64,000 bases of DNA from CALOCN01 sp942491735 (lineage in GTDB: Bacteria; Eisenbacteria; RBG-16-71-46; JABDJR01), in the NCBI GenBank assembly GCA_942491735.1, contig CALOCN010000001.1, positions 1,240,001 through 1,304,000 on the forward strand, given 5' to 3'. Both the position numbers and the translations under genes were made by a program. The notes beneath the pieces were generated by a model. That model saw only the letters and a program-made list of their open reading frames with translations, was not told the origin of the DNA and searched no databases. Positions 1 through 8,285 of this stretch are shown piece by piece. Each line of letters starts with the position of its first letter. Positions within the stretch are counted from its first letter, which is position 1.

Positions 1-320
1 GAACCGGCGACCAGGCGATCCGGACCCGCCGCGGCTCGGGCCAGGCGCACCCCGGCCGCATTGATCTCGGCCACCTCGTCCTGCCGTTCCGCTTCCAGCA
101 GACGAAAGCGGTTGGCGCCAAAGGTGTTGGTTTCCAGGACCTGGGCTCCCGCGTCGGCGTAGGCCTGATGGATCTCGGTCACCAATTCGGGGTGGGTGAG
201 GTTCAGGACGTCGAAGCAGTGGGAGTACGACAGGCCCTTGGCATAGAGCATGGTACCCATGGCTCCGTCGAAGACCAGAACCTGGGAGGCGAGCAGGGAT
301 TGCAGGGTTGGGCGCGACAT
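1..320 (-). CDS. Homocysteine S-methyltransferase, N-terminal fragment
   Basis: The gene starts at an ATG at 320 on the minus strand and runs off the left edge, so only about 107 residues are visible. They read as the start of a homocysteine S-methyltransferase (methionine synthase N-terminal) barrel: the DGAMGTM motif at about residues 19-25, the LNLTHPELV segment, and the ETNTFGANR motif at about residues 64-72. This family transfers a methyl group to homocysteine using a zinc-thiolate centre near the end of the barrel, which lies outside the window. I cannot tell whether the full protein is a cobalamin-dependent MetH, a BhmT-like enzyme or a bifunctional HMT/methylenetetrahydrofolate reductase. 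It is divergent from the ccm operon. Confidence 0.85.
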   Translation of the reverse strand, partial: MSRPTLQSLLASQVLVFDGAMGTMLYAKGLSYSHCFDVLNLTHPELVTEIHQAYADAGAQVLETNTFGANRFRLLEAERQDEVAEINAAGVRLARAAAGPDRLVAG

Positions 321-390
321 AGGACGAACCAGTATACACGCCGTTCCGGTGCCGCGCAGTGCCTGCGCCGGCCCGGCGCCGACGCCGCCC

Positions 391-615
391 CGACCCCCGC
401 CCGGCGCCTACCTTGTCCCGACCCCGGCCCGGTGGCGGCCTTGTCCCGACCCACGCCCGGTGGCGACCTTGTCCCGCCCCCCGCCCTGTGCCTACCTTGT
501 CCCGCACCCCCGCCCGGTCCCTACCTTGTCTCGACCCCCGCCCGGTGGCGACCTTGTCCCGCACCCCCGCCCGGCGCCTACCTTGTCCCGCACCTCCGCC
601 CGGTGGCGGTTCCCC
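391..615. repeat. 28-29 bp tandem repeat array
   Basis: Seven CCTTGTCC-type cores occur at 413, 441, 469, 497, 526, 554 and 583, spaced 28, 28, 28, 29, 28 and 29 bp, with a degenerate eighth unit at the right end. The rest of each unit varies around a GACCCCCGCCCGG core. There are no unique spacers, so this is not CRISPR. The array fills most of the 352 bp gap between the divergent methyltransferase and ccmA. Open frames across it are low-complexity Pro/Arg/Ser peptides with no start signal. A related pair of units lies at 13481-13550. Confidence 0.85.
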
Positions 616-672
616 GCGGTTCCGGGCTAGAATCGCGCGCCGGCGCCTGCCGTTCTCGCGCCGCCCCTTACC

Positions 673-1287
673 ATGCTGACCGTAACGCTCGACCGCGTCT
701 GCCGCTCGTTCGCCGAACGACGGGTTCTGCACGACCTCTCGCTGGAGGTTCGGGCGGGGGACCGTATGGTGATCCGGGGCGCCAACGGAAGCGGCAAGAG
801 CACCCTGCTCCGGGTGATCGCGGGGCTCATCCTTCCCACGTCGGGCACGGTGGTCATGGGGGACGGCACTCCCTGGGACGCCGCCACCCGCCGGGGGCGC
901 ATCGGGTTCGTGAGTCCGGATCTCGTTCTCTACGACGAGTTCACCGCGCTCGAGAACCTCGATCTGTTCGGGCGCCTGCGCGGGATGCCCCGGGACCCGA
1001 ACCGGGATCAGGCGCTCCTGGAACGGTTGGAGGTGGGGGATCGGGCGCAGGACCTCGTGGGTTCCCTGTCCACCGGACTGCGCCAGCGGGTCAAGCTGGC
1101 CTTTGCCCTCCAGAGCGACCCCACCGTCGTCCTGCTCGATGAACCGGCCGCCAATCTGGACCAGGCCGGACGGGATCTGGTGGGGGCGATCGCCCTGGAA
1201 CGGGCCGGGGCCGGAGCGGCGGTCCTGATGGCCAGCAACGATCCTGCCGATGCCAACTGGGGGAGCCGTCGTCTTGAACTGGGCTAG
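673..1287 (+). CDS. ccmA: Haem exporter ATP-binding protein CcmA
   Basis: A 204-residue ABC ATPase. Walker A (GANGSGKST) is at residues 36-44, the signature reads LSTGLRQR in place of LSGGQ, and Walker B is VVLLDEP, followed by a short C-terminus. This is the usual size of CcmA. With CcmB it forms the ATPase that drives release of haem-loaded CcmE from CcmC at the cytoplasmic membrane. Identity rests on the ABC motifs plus the following ccmB, C, D, E and F. It is first in the operon. The only promoter hint is a -10-like TAGAAT at 628-633 without a matching -35. CcmB begins inside the last 14 bases of this gene. Confidence 0.93.
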   Translation: MLTVTLDRVCRSFAERRVLHDLSLEVRAGDRMVIRGANGSGKSTLLRVIAGLILPTSGTVVMGDGTPWDAATRRGRIGFVSPDLVLYDEFTALENLDLFGRLRGMPRDPNRDQALLERLEVGDRAQDLVGSLSTGLRQRVKLAFALQSDPTVVLLDEPAANLDQAGRDLVGAIALERAGAGAAVLMASNDPADANWGSRRLELG

Positions 1288-1942
1288 CGGCGCGATCGCC
1301 GTCTTCCTCAAGGACGTCCGTTCCGAGCTCCGCACGCGCACCGCGCTCAACGCGATCGTCCTCTTTGCCCTGGTCACCCTGTTCTCGGTAAGCTTCGCCA
1401 CCGCCGGACTCCGTCTTCCGCCCGCCGTCCACGCGTCCCTATTCTGGATAATCCTGTTTTTCGCCGCGATGGCAGGGCTATCGCGTACTTTTGTCGTGGA
1501 AGCGGAGCGAGGGACCGAGTTGGCGCTGCGTTTGACCGCGGGAGCCTTTCAGGTGTACGCCGGGAAGCTCCTGTTCAACCTCGCCTTGCTGGGGCTGCTC
1601 GCCCTGGTGCTCGTCCCCGCGTTCCAGATCCTGCTCCCGTTCGAGGGGGCCCGCTGGGACACGCTCCTGGTGGGGTTGATGCTGGGTGGACTTGCCCTGG
1701 CCGCATCGTCGACACTGATCGCCGCCATCGTGTCTCAGGCGGGGGTGAAGGGTGCTCTTTTCTCCGTGTTGGCGCTCCCGGTCCTGGTGCCGGTCCTCTT
1801 CGCGGGGGTGGGGAGTTCGCGTCGCGCCCTGGCCGGGGAGGGATGGCAAGCGTCGCTTGGGGAGTACCAGATCCTGATCGCCTACGCGGGGATCATGATC
1901 ACCCTGGCCTGGCTTCTCATGGATCACATTTGGCAGGAGTAG
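1274..1942 (+). CDS. ccmB: Haem exporter permease CcmB
   Basis: A polytopic membrane protein of about 222 residues with around six hydrophobic segments. The N-terminus (FLKDVRSELRTR) and the FVVEAERGTE loop fit CcmB, the membrane half of the CcmAB transporter. I prefer the TTG at 1274: it has a GGAG 8 bases upstream at 1262-1265 and gives the normal CcmB N-terminus. An in-frame ATG at 1250 would add eight residues and has no ribosome binding site. Both choices overlap the end of ccmA, so translation is probably coupled. CcmC follows after 8 bases. Confidence 0.9.
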   Translation: MNWASGAIAVFLKDVRSELRTRTALNAIVLFALVTLFSVSFATAGLRLPPAVHASLFWIILFFAAMAGLSRTFVVEAERGTELALRLTAGAFQVYAGKLLFNLALLGLLALVLVPAFQILLPFEGARWDTLLVGLMLGGLALAASSTLIAAIVSQAGVKGALFSVLALPVLVPVLFAGVGSSRRALAGEGWQASLGEYQILIAYAGIMITLAWLLMDHIWQE

Positions 1943-1950
1943 GACACGCG

Positions 1951-2658
1951 ATGGTCTGGAAAGTGCTGCTGGGTCTGTTCATGACCGCCACCATCCTCCT
2001 TTCGTTCTTCTATGCCCCGGAGGCGGTCCGCCCGGTCTTTGACCACGAGCTGGACGGGATGGTCGAGAAACCCTGGCCCGCCTTCCGCATCTTCTACTTC
2101 CACGTCCCGGCGGCCTGGATCGCGGTTCTGGGCTTCCTGGTCGGGATGATTGCCAGCATCCGGGTGCTGCGCAGCGGGAAACGCGAGCAGGACGACGTGG
2201 CCATGGCCAGTTCGGAGCTGGGCTTCCTCTTCTGCGCCCTCGCCCTGGCCAGCGGGATGATCTGGGCCCGGCACGAGTGGGGGGCCTACTGGCACTGGGA
2301 CCCCCGGCAGACCTCGGTCCTCGTGCTGCTCCTGATCTATGGCGGCTATTTCACGCTCCGGTCGTCGGTTGCCGACCCGGCCCGACGCGCCCGGCTGGCC
2401 GCGGTATACTCCATCGTGGCCTTTGTCACGGTGCCGTTCCTGATCTTTATCATCCCCAGGCTGGCCGAGAACACCAGCCACCCGTCCCCGGTGCTCCCGG
2501 AAGGTGCTTCCAGTGGCGGAGGGGAGGGGGGGAGTCGCATGAACCCCCTGATGCGCCAGGTGTTCTATCTGTTTGTTCTCGGGTACACGGGGCTCTATAT
2601 CTGGATGTTGCGTCTCAAAGTCCGGATTGAGCGACTCTCACGGGCGGTATCTGCATGA
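1951..2658 (+). CDS. ccmC: Haem exporter/transfer protein CcmC
   Basis: A 235-residue membrane protein with about six transmembrane helices. The tryptophan-rich WWD haem-binding motif (WGAYWHWDPRQTS) is at residues 110-122 and a YFHVP histidine segment is near residue 50. CcmC loads haem onto periplasmic CcmE. The ATG at 1951 is chosen because GGAG lies at 1936 and upstream in-frame starts would lie inside ccmB and lengthen the protein beyond the family norm. A Gly/Ser/Pro-rich loop near residues 180-195 precedes the last helix. Its stop codon overlaps the ccmD start as ATGA. Confidence 0.94.
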   Translation: MVWKVLLGLFMTATILLSFFYAPEAVRPVFDHELDGMVEKPWPAFRIFYFHVPAAWIAVLGFLVGMIASIRVLRSGKREQDDVAMASSELGFLFCALALASGMIWARHEWGAYWHWDPRQTSVLVLLLIYGGYFTLRSSVADPARRARLAAVYSIVAFVTVPFLIFIIPRLAENTSHPSPVLPEGASSGGGEGGSRMNPLMRQVFYLFVLGYTGLYIWMLRLKVRIERLSRAVSA

Positions 2659-2774
2659 GCGACACGAACGTCATTCTGATCGCGATTCTCGTCATCTGGG
2701 CCGGGGTGTTCGGCTACCTGATCGTCCTCGATCGCAAGGTGGCCAGGCTGGCCAAGAAGGTGGATTCCCAATGA
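2655..2774 (+). CDS. ccmD: Small haem exporter subunit CcmD
   Basis: A 39-residue protein with one hydrophobic helix (residues 6-25) followed by a basic tail (DRKVARLAKK). Size, topology and position between ccmC and ccmE are those of CcmD, a single-span protein that helps release holo-CcmE from CcmABC. Its ATG overlaps the ccmC stop and its own TGA overlaps the ccmE start, both as ATGA, so the three genes should be translationally coupled. The sequence is too short for identification outside this context. Confidence 0.85.
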   Translation: MSDTNVILIAILVIWAGVFGYLIVLDRKVARLAKKVDSQ

Positions 2775-3172
2775 ACAGGAAAGTGATCGTGGGGGCCAGT
2801 GCCCTCGCCGTCTTCGCGACCATCGCGGTGCTCAATCTCAAGAGCACCATGGCTCCCTATGTCTCCTTCGCCGAGGCGCGTGAGGCGACCGGCGCCGTCC
2901 AGATCGGGGGGCACCCCGATCACGGTGGAGCCCGGTTCGACATGGAGAAGGGCCTGTTCCTCTTCACCATGACCGACGATGCCGGAGACCACATCTCGGT
3001 GAGCTATGCCGGGGCCAAGCCGGGCAACTTCGATCAGGCGGAGAAGGTCGTGGTGGTCGGGAAGTACCACGAGGGTCAGCTCCAGGCGGGCCAGATCCTC
3101 GTGAAGTGCCCGTCCAAGTACCAGGACGAGTCGAACCTTGACCTCGTGGACGACCCGGCGGAGGCGAGCTGA
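2771..3172 (+). CDS. ccmE: Cytochrome c maturation haem chaperone CcmE (CxxxY type)
   Basis: A 133-residue protein with an N-terminal membrane anchor (residues 4-22) and a beta-rich periplasmic domain. In the classical family a histidine in an HxxxY motif binds haem covalently. Here the aligned position is cysteine, C113 in the motif C113-P-S-K-Y117. The CxxxY variant is known from archaea and some Deltaproteobacteria, where it goes with loss of CcmH and CcmI. No ccmG, ccmH or ccmI follows ccmF here, which agrees with that variant. The ATG at 2771 overlaps the ccmD stop. Confidence 0.9.
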   Translation: MNRKVIVGASALAVFATIAVLNLKSTMAPYVSFAEAREATGAVQIGGHPDHGGARFDMEKGLFLFTMTDDAGDHISVSYAGAKPGNFDQAEKVVVVGKYHEGQLQAGQILVKCPSKYQDESNLDLVDDPAEAS

Positions 3173-3176
3173 AGAC

Positions 3177-5711
3177 ATGAACCTCGGATACTGGATCCTC
3201 ATCTTCACCACCGCCTGCACCGCGGTAGCCATGGCCGCCTACGCACCCGGGGTTCGCCGGGGAGACGGCGGGGGCAACCTGCGGGTGGGCCGCATCGCCA
3301 CCTACTTCACCTCGGTGGGCCTGGTCATCGCCGCCGCCTATCTGTGGCACCTCATCACCTCGCACCAGTTCCAGTACGACTACGTGTTCCGCTACTCCTC
3401 CCTCGACATGCCGTTCCGGTATGTCTTTGCCTCGTTCTGGGGTGGACAGGAGGGGACGTTCCTGTTGTGGGCCGCCTACGGCGGGTTGTTGGCCGTCTTT
3501 CTCACCTTCAAGGCCAAGCAGTACGAAGCGCCGGTTCTGTTCTTCTATCTCGGCATCAACCTGTTTCTCATGTTCATGCTGCTCAAGCGGAGCCCCTTCG
3601 CCGAGATTCCCATCGACACCATTCCCCCGGACGGTCAGGGCCTGAATCCGCTTCTCCAGGATCCCTGGATGACCATCCATCCCCCCATCATGTTCTTCGG
3701 CTTCGCCTCGCTGGGGATCCCGGCGGCGTACGCCATGGCCGCGCTGATCAAGGAGGACTGGGACGCGTGGGTGCCGCGGGCCATTCCGTGGACGCTCTTT
3801 GGTGTGTTGTCCCTGGGTACCGGGTTGCTCCTGGGCGGCTACTGGGCCTATAGCATCCTGGGGTGGGGCGGTTTCTGGGGTTGGGACCCGGTCGAGAACT
3901 CGTCGCTGGTGCCGTGGCTGTTCGCGGTGGCCCTGCTGCACAATCAGGTCATCCAGATGTCCCGCGGGCTGTTCCGCCGCGCCAACCTGTTGCTCTCCAT
4001 GGCGCCGTTCCTGCTCCTCACCTACTCCACCTTTCTCACCCGGAGCGGGGTGTTGGCCGACTTCTCGGTCCACTCGTTCACGGATCTGGGCATCAACCAG
4101 TTCCTCGCCGCCTTCATGATCGTGTTCGTCGTCGGCGGGTTGGGTCTGTTCGTATGGAAGTTCCGCCGCATCCCGGTGACCCGGGTCGATGCCCCTATTT
4201 CGAGTCGCGAGTACTTCCTGTTCCTCGGCGCGTTGGCCTTCTCGCTCTTTGCCGCCTTCGTGCTGTTCGGGACCTCCGCTCCCTGGTACACGCGCATGTG
4301 GGGTCCCCCGGCCAACGTGCAGCCGGAGTTCTACAACCGGCTCGGGCTGCCCTTCGCCATTCTCATCGGGTTGCTGATGGGCATGGCGCCGCACATGGTC
4401 TGGAAGCGGGGTGGTTGGGAACGCATGTTCAGCCGTGTCGCCCTGGCGTTTGCGGCCAGCCTGGTGCTGGGTGCGCTGGCCTTCTTCAACGGAGTGCGTG
4501 AGCCGGCTTACCTGGCCATGGCCATTGCCGCGCTCTTCGCCACCCTGTCCAACGCCTCGGTGGTGCTGCGCATCATTCGCGGCAACCCGAAAGCGGCCGG
4601 TGGCTACATTGCCCACGTGGGGATGGGTTTCTCCCTCCTGGGCATCCTCCTGTCCAGCGGCTACACCTCCAAGGAAACCGTGGTCCTGCCGCAGGACGAA
4701 GAGGTGATGGCCCTCGGCTACGGGTTCACCTACATGGGGAACCGCACGGTGGAGAACGGGCGAAAGAACGCCTATGACGTCATGCTGCGCACCAGCGACG
4801 GCGCGTTCGTGGTGTCTCCCACCATGTACTACAGCGACTTCAACGGCGGCACCATGAAGAAGCCCGCCATCAAGGCCTTCCTCCAGCGGGACGTCTACGT
4901 CTCGCCCATCAACCATGTGGCCGAGCCCATCGAGGACCGCGTCGAGTCCCGGGTCGTGGTCCAGAAGAAGCAGCCCCAGATGGCCGGCGGCGTTGCCCTT
5001 ACCCTGCAGCGGTTCGAAACCGAGAACACGGCCGCCGAGGATCACAACGGGGAAGGGGTGGACGTGATCGCCGAGATCGAAGCGGCGGTGGGCGAAACCA
5101 CGCACGTCCTGAAGCCGGTGCTGCGTACCTTTGCCGATGGGCACACCGAGGTCATGCCGGCCGAGGTTCCCGGAACCGGGGTGCTGATCACCCTGCTTGG
5201 CGTGGACGCCTCGGGCGGTCGGGCCCAACTGGGCGTTCGCCAGCCCCCCACCGTGTTGCAGAAGGGTGAGACCGCGACGATCGGCGCGTTCCAGGTCCAC
5301 TTCGAAGGGTTCGATGTCCAGATGCCCACCACGCGCGGACGGTCGGTCAAGGTGTATGCCCTGTGCTCGGTGACCGGCGGAGGGCATCAGCACCAACTGA
5401 CCCCCGGGGTGATCAGTCGCCCCAGCGAGTCGGAGCTGGAGCGGATCGAGGCCCCGGTGGGCCGCACCGGGATGAATCTCGTGCTATACGAGATAGATCC
5501 GGGTTCCGCGACCGCCGCGTTCTATGTCGCACCGGCCCCCCAGGAGTATCTGTACGCGGAGCTCAGCCTGAAGCCGTTCATCATTCTCCTTTGGATCGGG
5601 ACCGCGATCACCATCGTCGGGTTGCTGGTAGCCACGGCCTACCGGAGCAAGCTGGCCGGTCGTGCGATCCGCCGGGTCCTGGGCGCGGAGTCGGAGCAGA
5701 AAGCCGCGTAG
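3177..5711 (+). CDS. ccmF: Cytochrome c haem lyase subunit CcmF
   Basis: A protein of about 844 residues with many transmembrane helices and the WWD haem-handling motif (GGFWGWDPVENSS) near residues 228-242. A large soluble periplasmic domain (about residues 500-790) precedes the last helix. CcmF receives haem from CcmE and attaches it to CxxCH motifs of exported apocytochromes. The ATG at 3177 lies 4 bases after the ccmE stop. The length is large for CcmF but within the family range. It is the last ccm gene here, and its 3' end overlaps the convergent HNH gene by 73 bp. Confidence 0.95.
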   Translation: MNLGYWILIFTTACTAVAMAAYAPGVRRGDGGGNLRVGRIATYFTSVGLVIAAAYLWHLITSHQFQYDYVFRYSSLDMPFRYVFASFWGGQEGTFLLWAAYGGLLAVFLTFKAKQYEAPVLFFYLGINLFLMFMLLKRSPFAEIPIDTIPPDGQGLNPLLQDPWMTIHPPIMFFGFASLGIPAAYAMAALIKEDWDAWVPRAIPWTLFGVLSLGTGLLLGGYWAYSILGWGGFWGWDPVENSSLVPWLFAVALLHNQVIQMSRGLFRRANLLLSMAPFLLLTYSTFLTRSGVLADFSVHSFTDLGINQFLAAFMIVFVVGGLGLFVWKFRRIPVTRVDAPISSREYFLFLGALAFSLFAAFVLFGTSAPWYTRMWGPPANVQPEFYNRLGLPFAILIGLLMGMAPHMVWKRGGWERMFSRVALAFAASLVLGALAFFNGVREPAYLAMAIAALFATLSNASVVLRIIRGNPKAAGGYIAHVGMGFSLLGILLSSGYTSKETVVLPQDEEVMALGYGFTYMGNRTVENGRKNAYDVMLRTSDGAFVVSPTMYYSDFNGGTMKKPAIKAFLQRDVYVSPINHVAEPIEDRVESRVVVQKKQPQMAGGVALTLQRFETENTAAEDHNGEGVDVIAEIEAAVGETTHVLKPVLRTFADGHTEVMPAEVPGTGVLITLLGVDASGGRAQLGVRQPPTVLQKGETATIGAFQVHFEGFDVQMPTTRGRSVKVYALCSVTGGGHQHQLTPGVISRPSESELERIEAPVGRTGMNLVLYEIDPGSATAAFYVAPAPQEYLYAELSLKPFIILLWIGTAITIVGLLVATAYRSKLAGRAIRRVLGAESEQKAA

Positions 5712-7831
5712 GGGGGCGGCAGAACGCTTCCGTCCCCGGTCCAGCGGGTCCCATCCTGTCGGCGTGGCGCTGCATTCGGCGTGAACAGGGGTTCTTGAGA
5801 GCCGCAGTCTCCGGGTCTCAGGGGACGAGTCGGCTGGTCGTGGTGCCCCGCATTCGGCGCGACAGGCCCTTCGGACCCGGGCCCGCTCTTCGGGCCGGGG
5901 TTGTTTCGGGCTTCCATGGACCGGTCGTCCAATGGCCCCTCCACGGACTGGTGTCCAGGCCTCTCCATGGACCGGTCGTCCAATGGCCCCTCCACGGACT
6001 GATGTCCAGGCCCCTCCATGCATCGGCCGTCTTGGTTGGCCCTGCACGGACCGGCCATCCATTTGACGTTGTTCGGCACCCGCGCGAACCAGCCCGGGAG
6101 CCGCGGTCGCTCGCTGCCCTCCCGAACGACCCATCCCACGGTGCTTGTTTCCACCGGTCGTAGCAGGTCCTCCCTGTAGTTCCGGTGCAGGGCCCGGTGG
6201 CAGCCGGAGCAGAGGGTGGCCAGGTTGTCGATCTCGTGACCGCCTCCCGCTTCCCGAGGCACCAGGTGGTGCACCTCGACAAATAGTGCCCGATCGCATC
6301 CCCGCACCCGACAGCGATGCCGATCGCGACGTAGCGCCTCCATGCGCAGGGCCGGCGGGATGGTCGAGCGATTGCGCTTTCCGGGTGCCCGAACGCGCGC
6401 ATCGCAAAGGATGGACTGGAGGGTGGCGGGAGCCAGGGGGCGTTGTGTCCCCGCGGCGACGGTGGTCCCGCGTTCACAATTGGGGCACACGGTGACGAGC
6501 ACCTGGTAGTGCGGCTCGCGTCTGGGCTCCCAAATGTCTCCCCGGGTAGACGAGAAGCTGGAAACCGTTTCTGTCAAGGAGCTTGCGGGATTTGGTGTCC
6601 GATTCACCTGGGTCCCGATCGAGCCCGACTCCACCTTCATCGACGCCGGTGCTGCCCCTGCTCCGGAGTGCTGCTTGGCGTGCTTGCTCAGCGCCCGGCG
6701 GGCTCGGGTTGCTGCTTCCAATCGTTCAACCAGCGCCTCGAATGCCGAGACGAGCATCTCGGCACGCGTTCCCTTGAAGCCCAGCTTGTGGGCCCGTTCC
6801 ACCAGGGCCATGTAGCGGCCGTGCAGGACCGGGTCCAGGTCACAACCTACCCGAACAGGAACGTCGAGCGCTTCAAGGGACTCCAGCAGGTCTTGACCGG
6901 CTTCCGGTCGGGGCTGTGATGCCAAGGTGCTCGAGGCCACCGGCAACCCGGCATGGCGCGCACCGGTTCCAAGCGTTGGCAGGGCGACGCCGCCGGGTTC
7001 GCCGGGAGCACCATCGGCGCCGTCTTCACCGGCCCCCGCGGCGCCGAAACCGCGGTCAACTTCGCCGTCCCTGCCGCCGCCGCCAACTTCGTTGCCGCCC
7101 CTGTTGTCGCCTCCGTCAACACAGCCGTTGCCGCCGCCGTTGTCCCCGCCGTTGTCCCCGCCGTTGCCCCCACCACTCCCCCCACCGCTCCCCCCGCCGC
7201 TGCCCCCGCCGTCAACACGACCGCCGCCTTCGTCCCCGTCAACCCCGCTGCGTCGGCCCCCCATGGCACTGGGTCTATCGGCACGATCCCCGGGAACGGG
7301 GACACCACCGTCCCCGTCCGACTCGCCGTACAACCCGCTGTGCAACCCGCTGTGCAACCCCCCACTTTCCCTGTTCCTTGGCGCGAACTCCAGGCCGGGT
7401 TGCTTCCTCTTGGCGGCTCGTGCCTTCGCGGCGGCGCGGGTCCTGGCAATCGCGGTCTCCAGGTCCCGTCGACTGGCGCTCATCGCCGCTTGAACCCAGC
7501 GTTCCTCCGTGCGCGGCGTAGCGACCGTGACGATTGCCCGCGCCTTGGTCCAACTCACCTCCCCGGTAGCCAGCGCTTCGCGGAGCTTGGGGAGATTCCC
7601 GAGCGCCCCGGCCAGCCGAATGAAGGCGTATGCCTTGGCTCGCGAGAACCCCAGCTCCTCCCGGGCGTAAAGCATCATGGAACCGTGGCCCAGTTCCACA
7701 TAGAGGCGGCGATGGAGCACTTCGGCAAACCAGTGTACGGCGACCTGTTCGGCGCTCTGGAGTTTCCGGGCCGCGTCCATGAGATGGCGATGGACGGTGC
7801 GGGCAGGCAGTTGATGCTTGCTTGCGAGCAT
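5639..7831 (-). CDS. HNH endonuclease with Gly-rich linker
   Basis: A 730-residue protein. Residues 1-150 are helical and resemble the DUF222-like N-terminal region of HNH proteins. A low-complexity Gly/Asp/Asn stretch spans about residues 200-265. An HNH nuclease domain lies near residues 495-545, with the HHLVP histidines, an NLATLC segment and the SGCHRALH zinc-type cysteine and histidine. Two 17-residue repeats follow near residues 605-638. The ATG at 7831 has an AGGGGG ribosome binding site. The last 24 codons lie antisense to the end of ccmF, so the tail may be dispensable. The target is unknown; many relatives are accessory or mobile genes, and no restriction-modification partner is adjacent. 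Confidence 0.8.
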   Translation of the reverse strand: MLASKHQLPARTVHRHLMDAARKLQSAEQVAVHWFAEVLHRRLYVELGHGSMMLYAREELGFSRAKAYAFIRLAGALGNLPKLREALATGEVSWTKARAIVTVATPRTEERWVQAAMSASRRDLETAIARTRAAAKARAAKRKQPGLEFAPRNRESGGLHSGLHSGLYGESDGDGGVPVPGDRADRPSAMGGRRSGVDGDEGGGRVDGGGSGGGSGGGSGGGNGGDNGGDNGGGNGCVDGGDNRGGNEVGGGGRDGEVDRGFGAAGAGEDGADGAPGEPGGVALPTLGTGARHAGLPVASSTLASQPRPEAGQDLLESLEALDVPVRVGCDLDPVLHGRYMALVERAHKLGFKGTRAEMLVSAFEALVERLEAATRARRALSKHAKQHSGAGAAPASMKVESGSIGTQVNRTPNPASSLTETVSSFSSTRGDIWEPRREPHYQVLVTVCPNCERGTTVAAGTQRPLAPATLQSILCDARVRAPGKRNRSTIPPALRMEALRRDRHRCRVRGCDRALFVEVHHLVPREAGGGHEIDNLATLCSGCHRALHRNYREDLLRPVETSTVGWVVREGSERPRLPGWFARVPNNVKWMAGPCRANQDGRCMEGPGHQSVEGPLDDRSMERPGHQSVEGPLDDRSMEARNNPGPKSGPGSEGPVAPNAGHHDQPTRPLRPGDCGSQEPLFTPNAAPRRQDGTRWTGDGSVLPPPYAAFCSDSAPRTRRIARPASLLR
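5914..6015 (-). repeat. 51 bp in-frame tandem repeat, two copies
   Basis: Two near-identical 51 bp units (5914-5964 and 5965-6015) plus the start of a third lie in the 3' part of the HNH gene. Fifty-one is a multiple of three, so the unit encodes a 17-residue peptide repeat beginning RPGHQSVEGPLDD. The copies differ at only a few bases, which suggests recent slippage. Confidence 0.85.
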
Positions 7832-8235
7832 GATGAATCCCCCTGAGGTTTGTTGCGATCTATGCGCAACGACGGGGGAGTGATGAAGAGGGTTGATTGT
7901 CCGCGGGAGAGCTTGGGGTTGTCAACCAACAGCGAGCATCATGACGAGCCCATCACCCGACAATCCTGCCCTTGAGGGCTCGCGAGAGGGATGCAGGGGC
8001 CATCCGCAAGAGACGTCTCTACGCCTCGTGCTCAGCCGGAGACGAGCCCCTATTCCGGAAGAGTGGACCCTCCGGTGTTCGGCTGCTCCTCCGGTGTGGC
8101 TGCGAACGGGCAGAGCCTTGGTACGATGCTTCGAGACTTCGGTGGCGGGGCTCCCCAGGGTGAACGCGGTGCGGGCTTCGCGACTCCTGCTCCGGCTCGG
8201 ATGGACTCGGCATCGCTCCGCGTTGGGATGAGGCC
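7832..8235. other. Intergenic region without a recognisable gene
   Basis: About 400 bp lie between the start of the HNH gene and the end of aspartokinase, both on the minus strand. No open frame here has a ribosome binding site and plausible composition, and no RNA gene or clear promoter is seen. It must contain the HNH promoter. The right end is occupied by the duplicated aspartokinase tail. Confidence 0.5.
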
Positions 8236-8285
8236 GAGGTCACCCCACCTCCAGAAACGCGAGGTCACCCCACCCCCAGAAACGC
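8236..8285. repeat. Duplicated 3' end of aspartokinase (2 x 25 bp)
   Basis: The 25 bp unit at 8261-8285 contains the last codons and the stop of the aspartokinase gene (stop at 8265-8267). An almost identical unit lies directly downstream at 8236-8260, with one difference (acct versus accc). The extra copy is outside the coding sequence. It looks like a tandem duplication of the gene terminus. Confidence 0.85.

Noticed and set aside
391..615. CRISPR array
   Set aside because: The repeats abut with no unique spacers of constant length, and no cas gene is in the window.
321..672. Possible SAM or cobalamin riboswitch before the methyltransferase gene
   Set aside because: No conserved riboswitch core is visible; the gap is occupied by tandem repeats.
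2964..5396. 810-codon frame antisense to ccmE-ccmF
   Set aside because: It is a shadow of the GC-rich ccm genes: extreme His/Gly/Arg composition and no start signal, and the plus strand holds well-recognised proteins.
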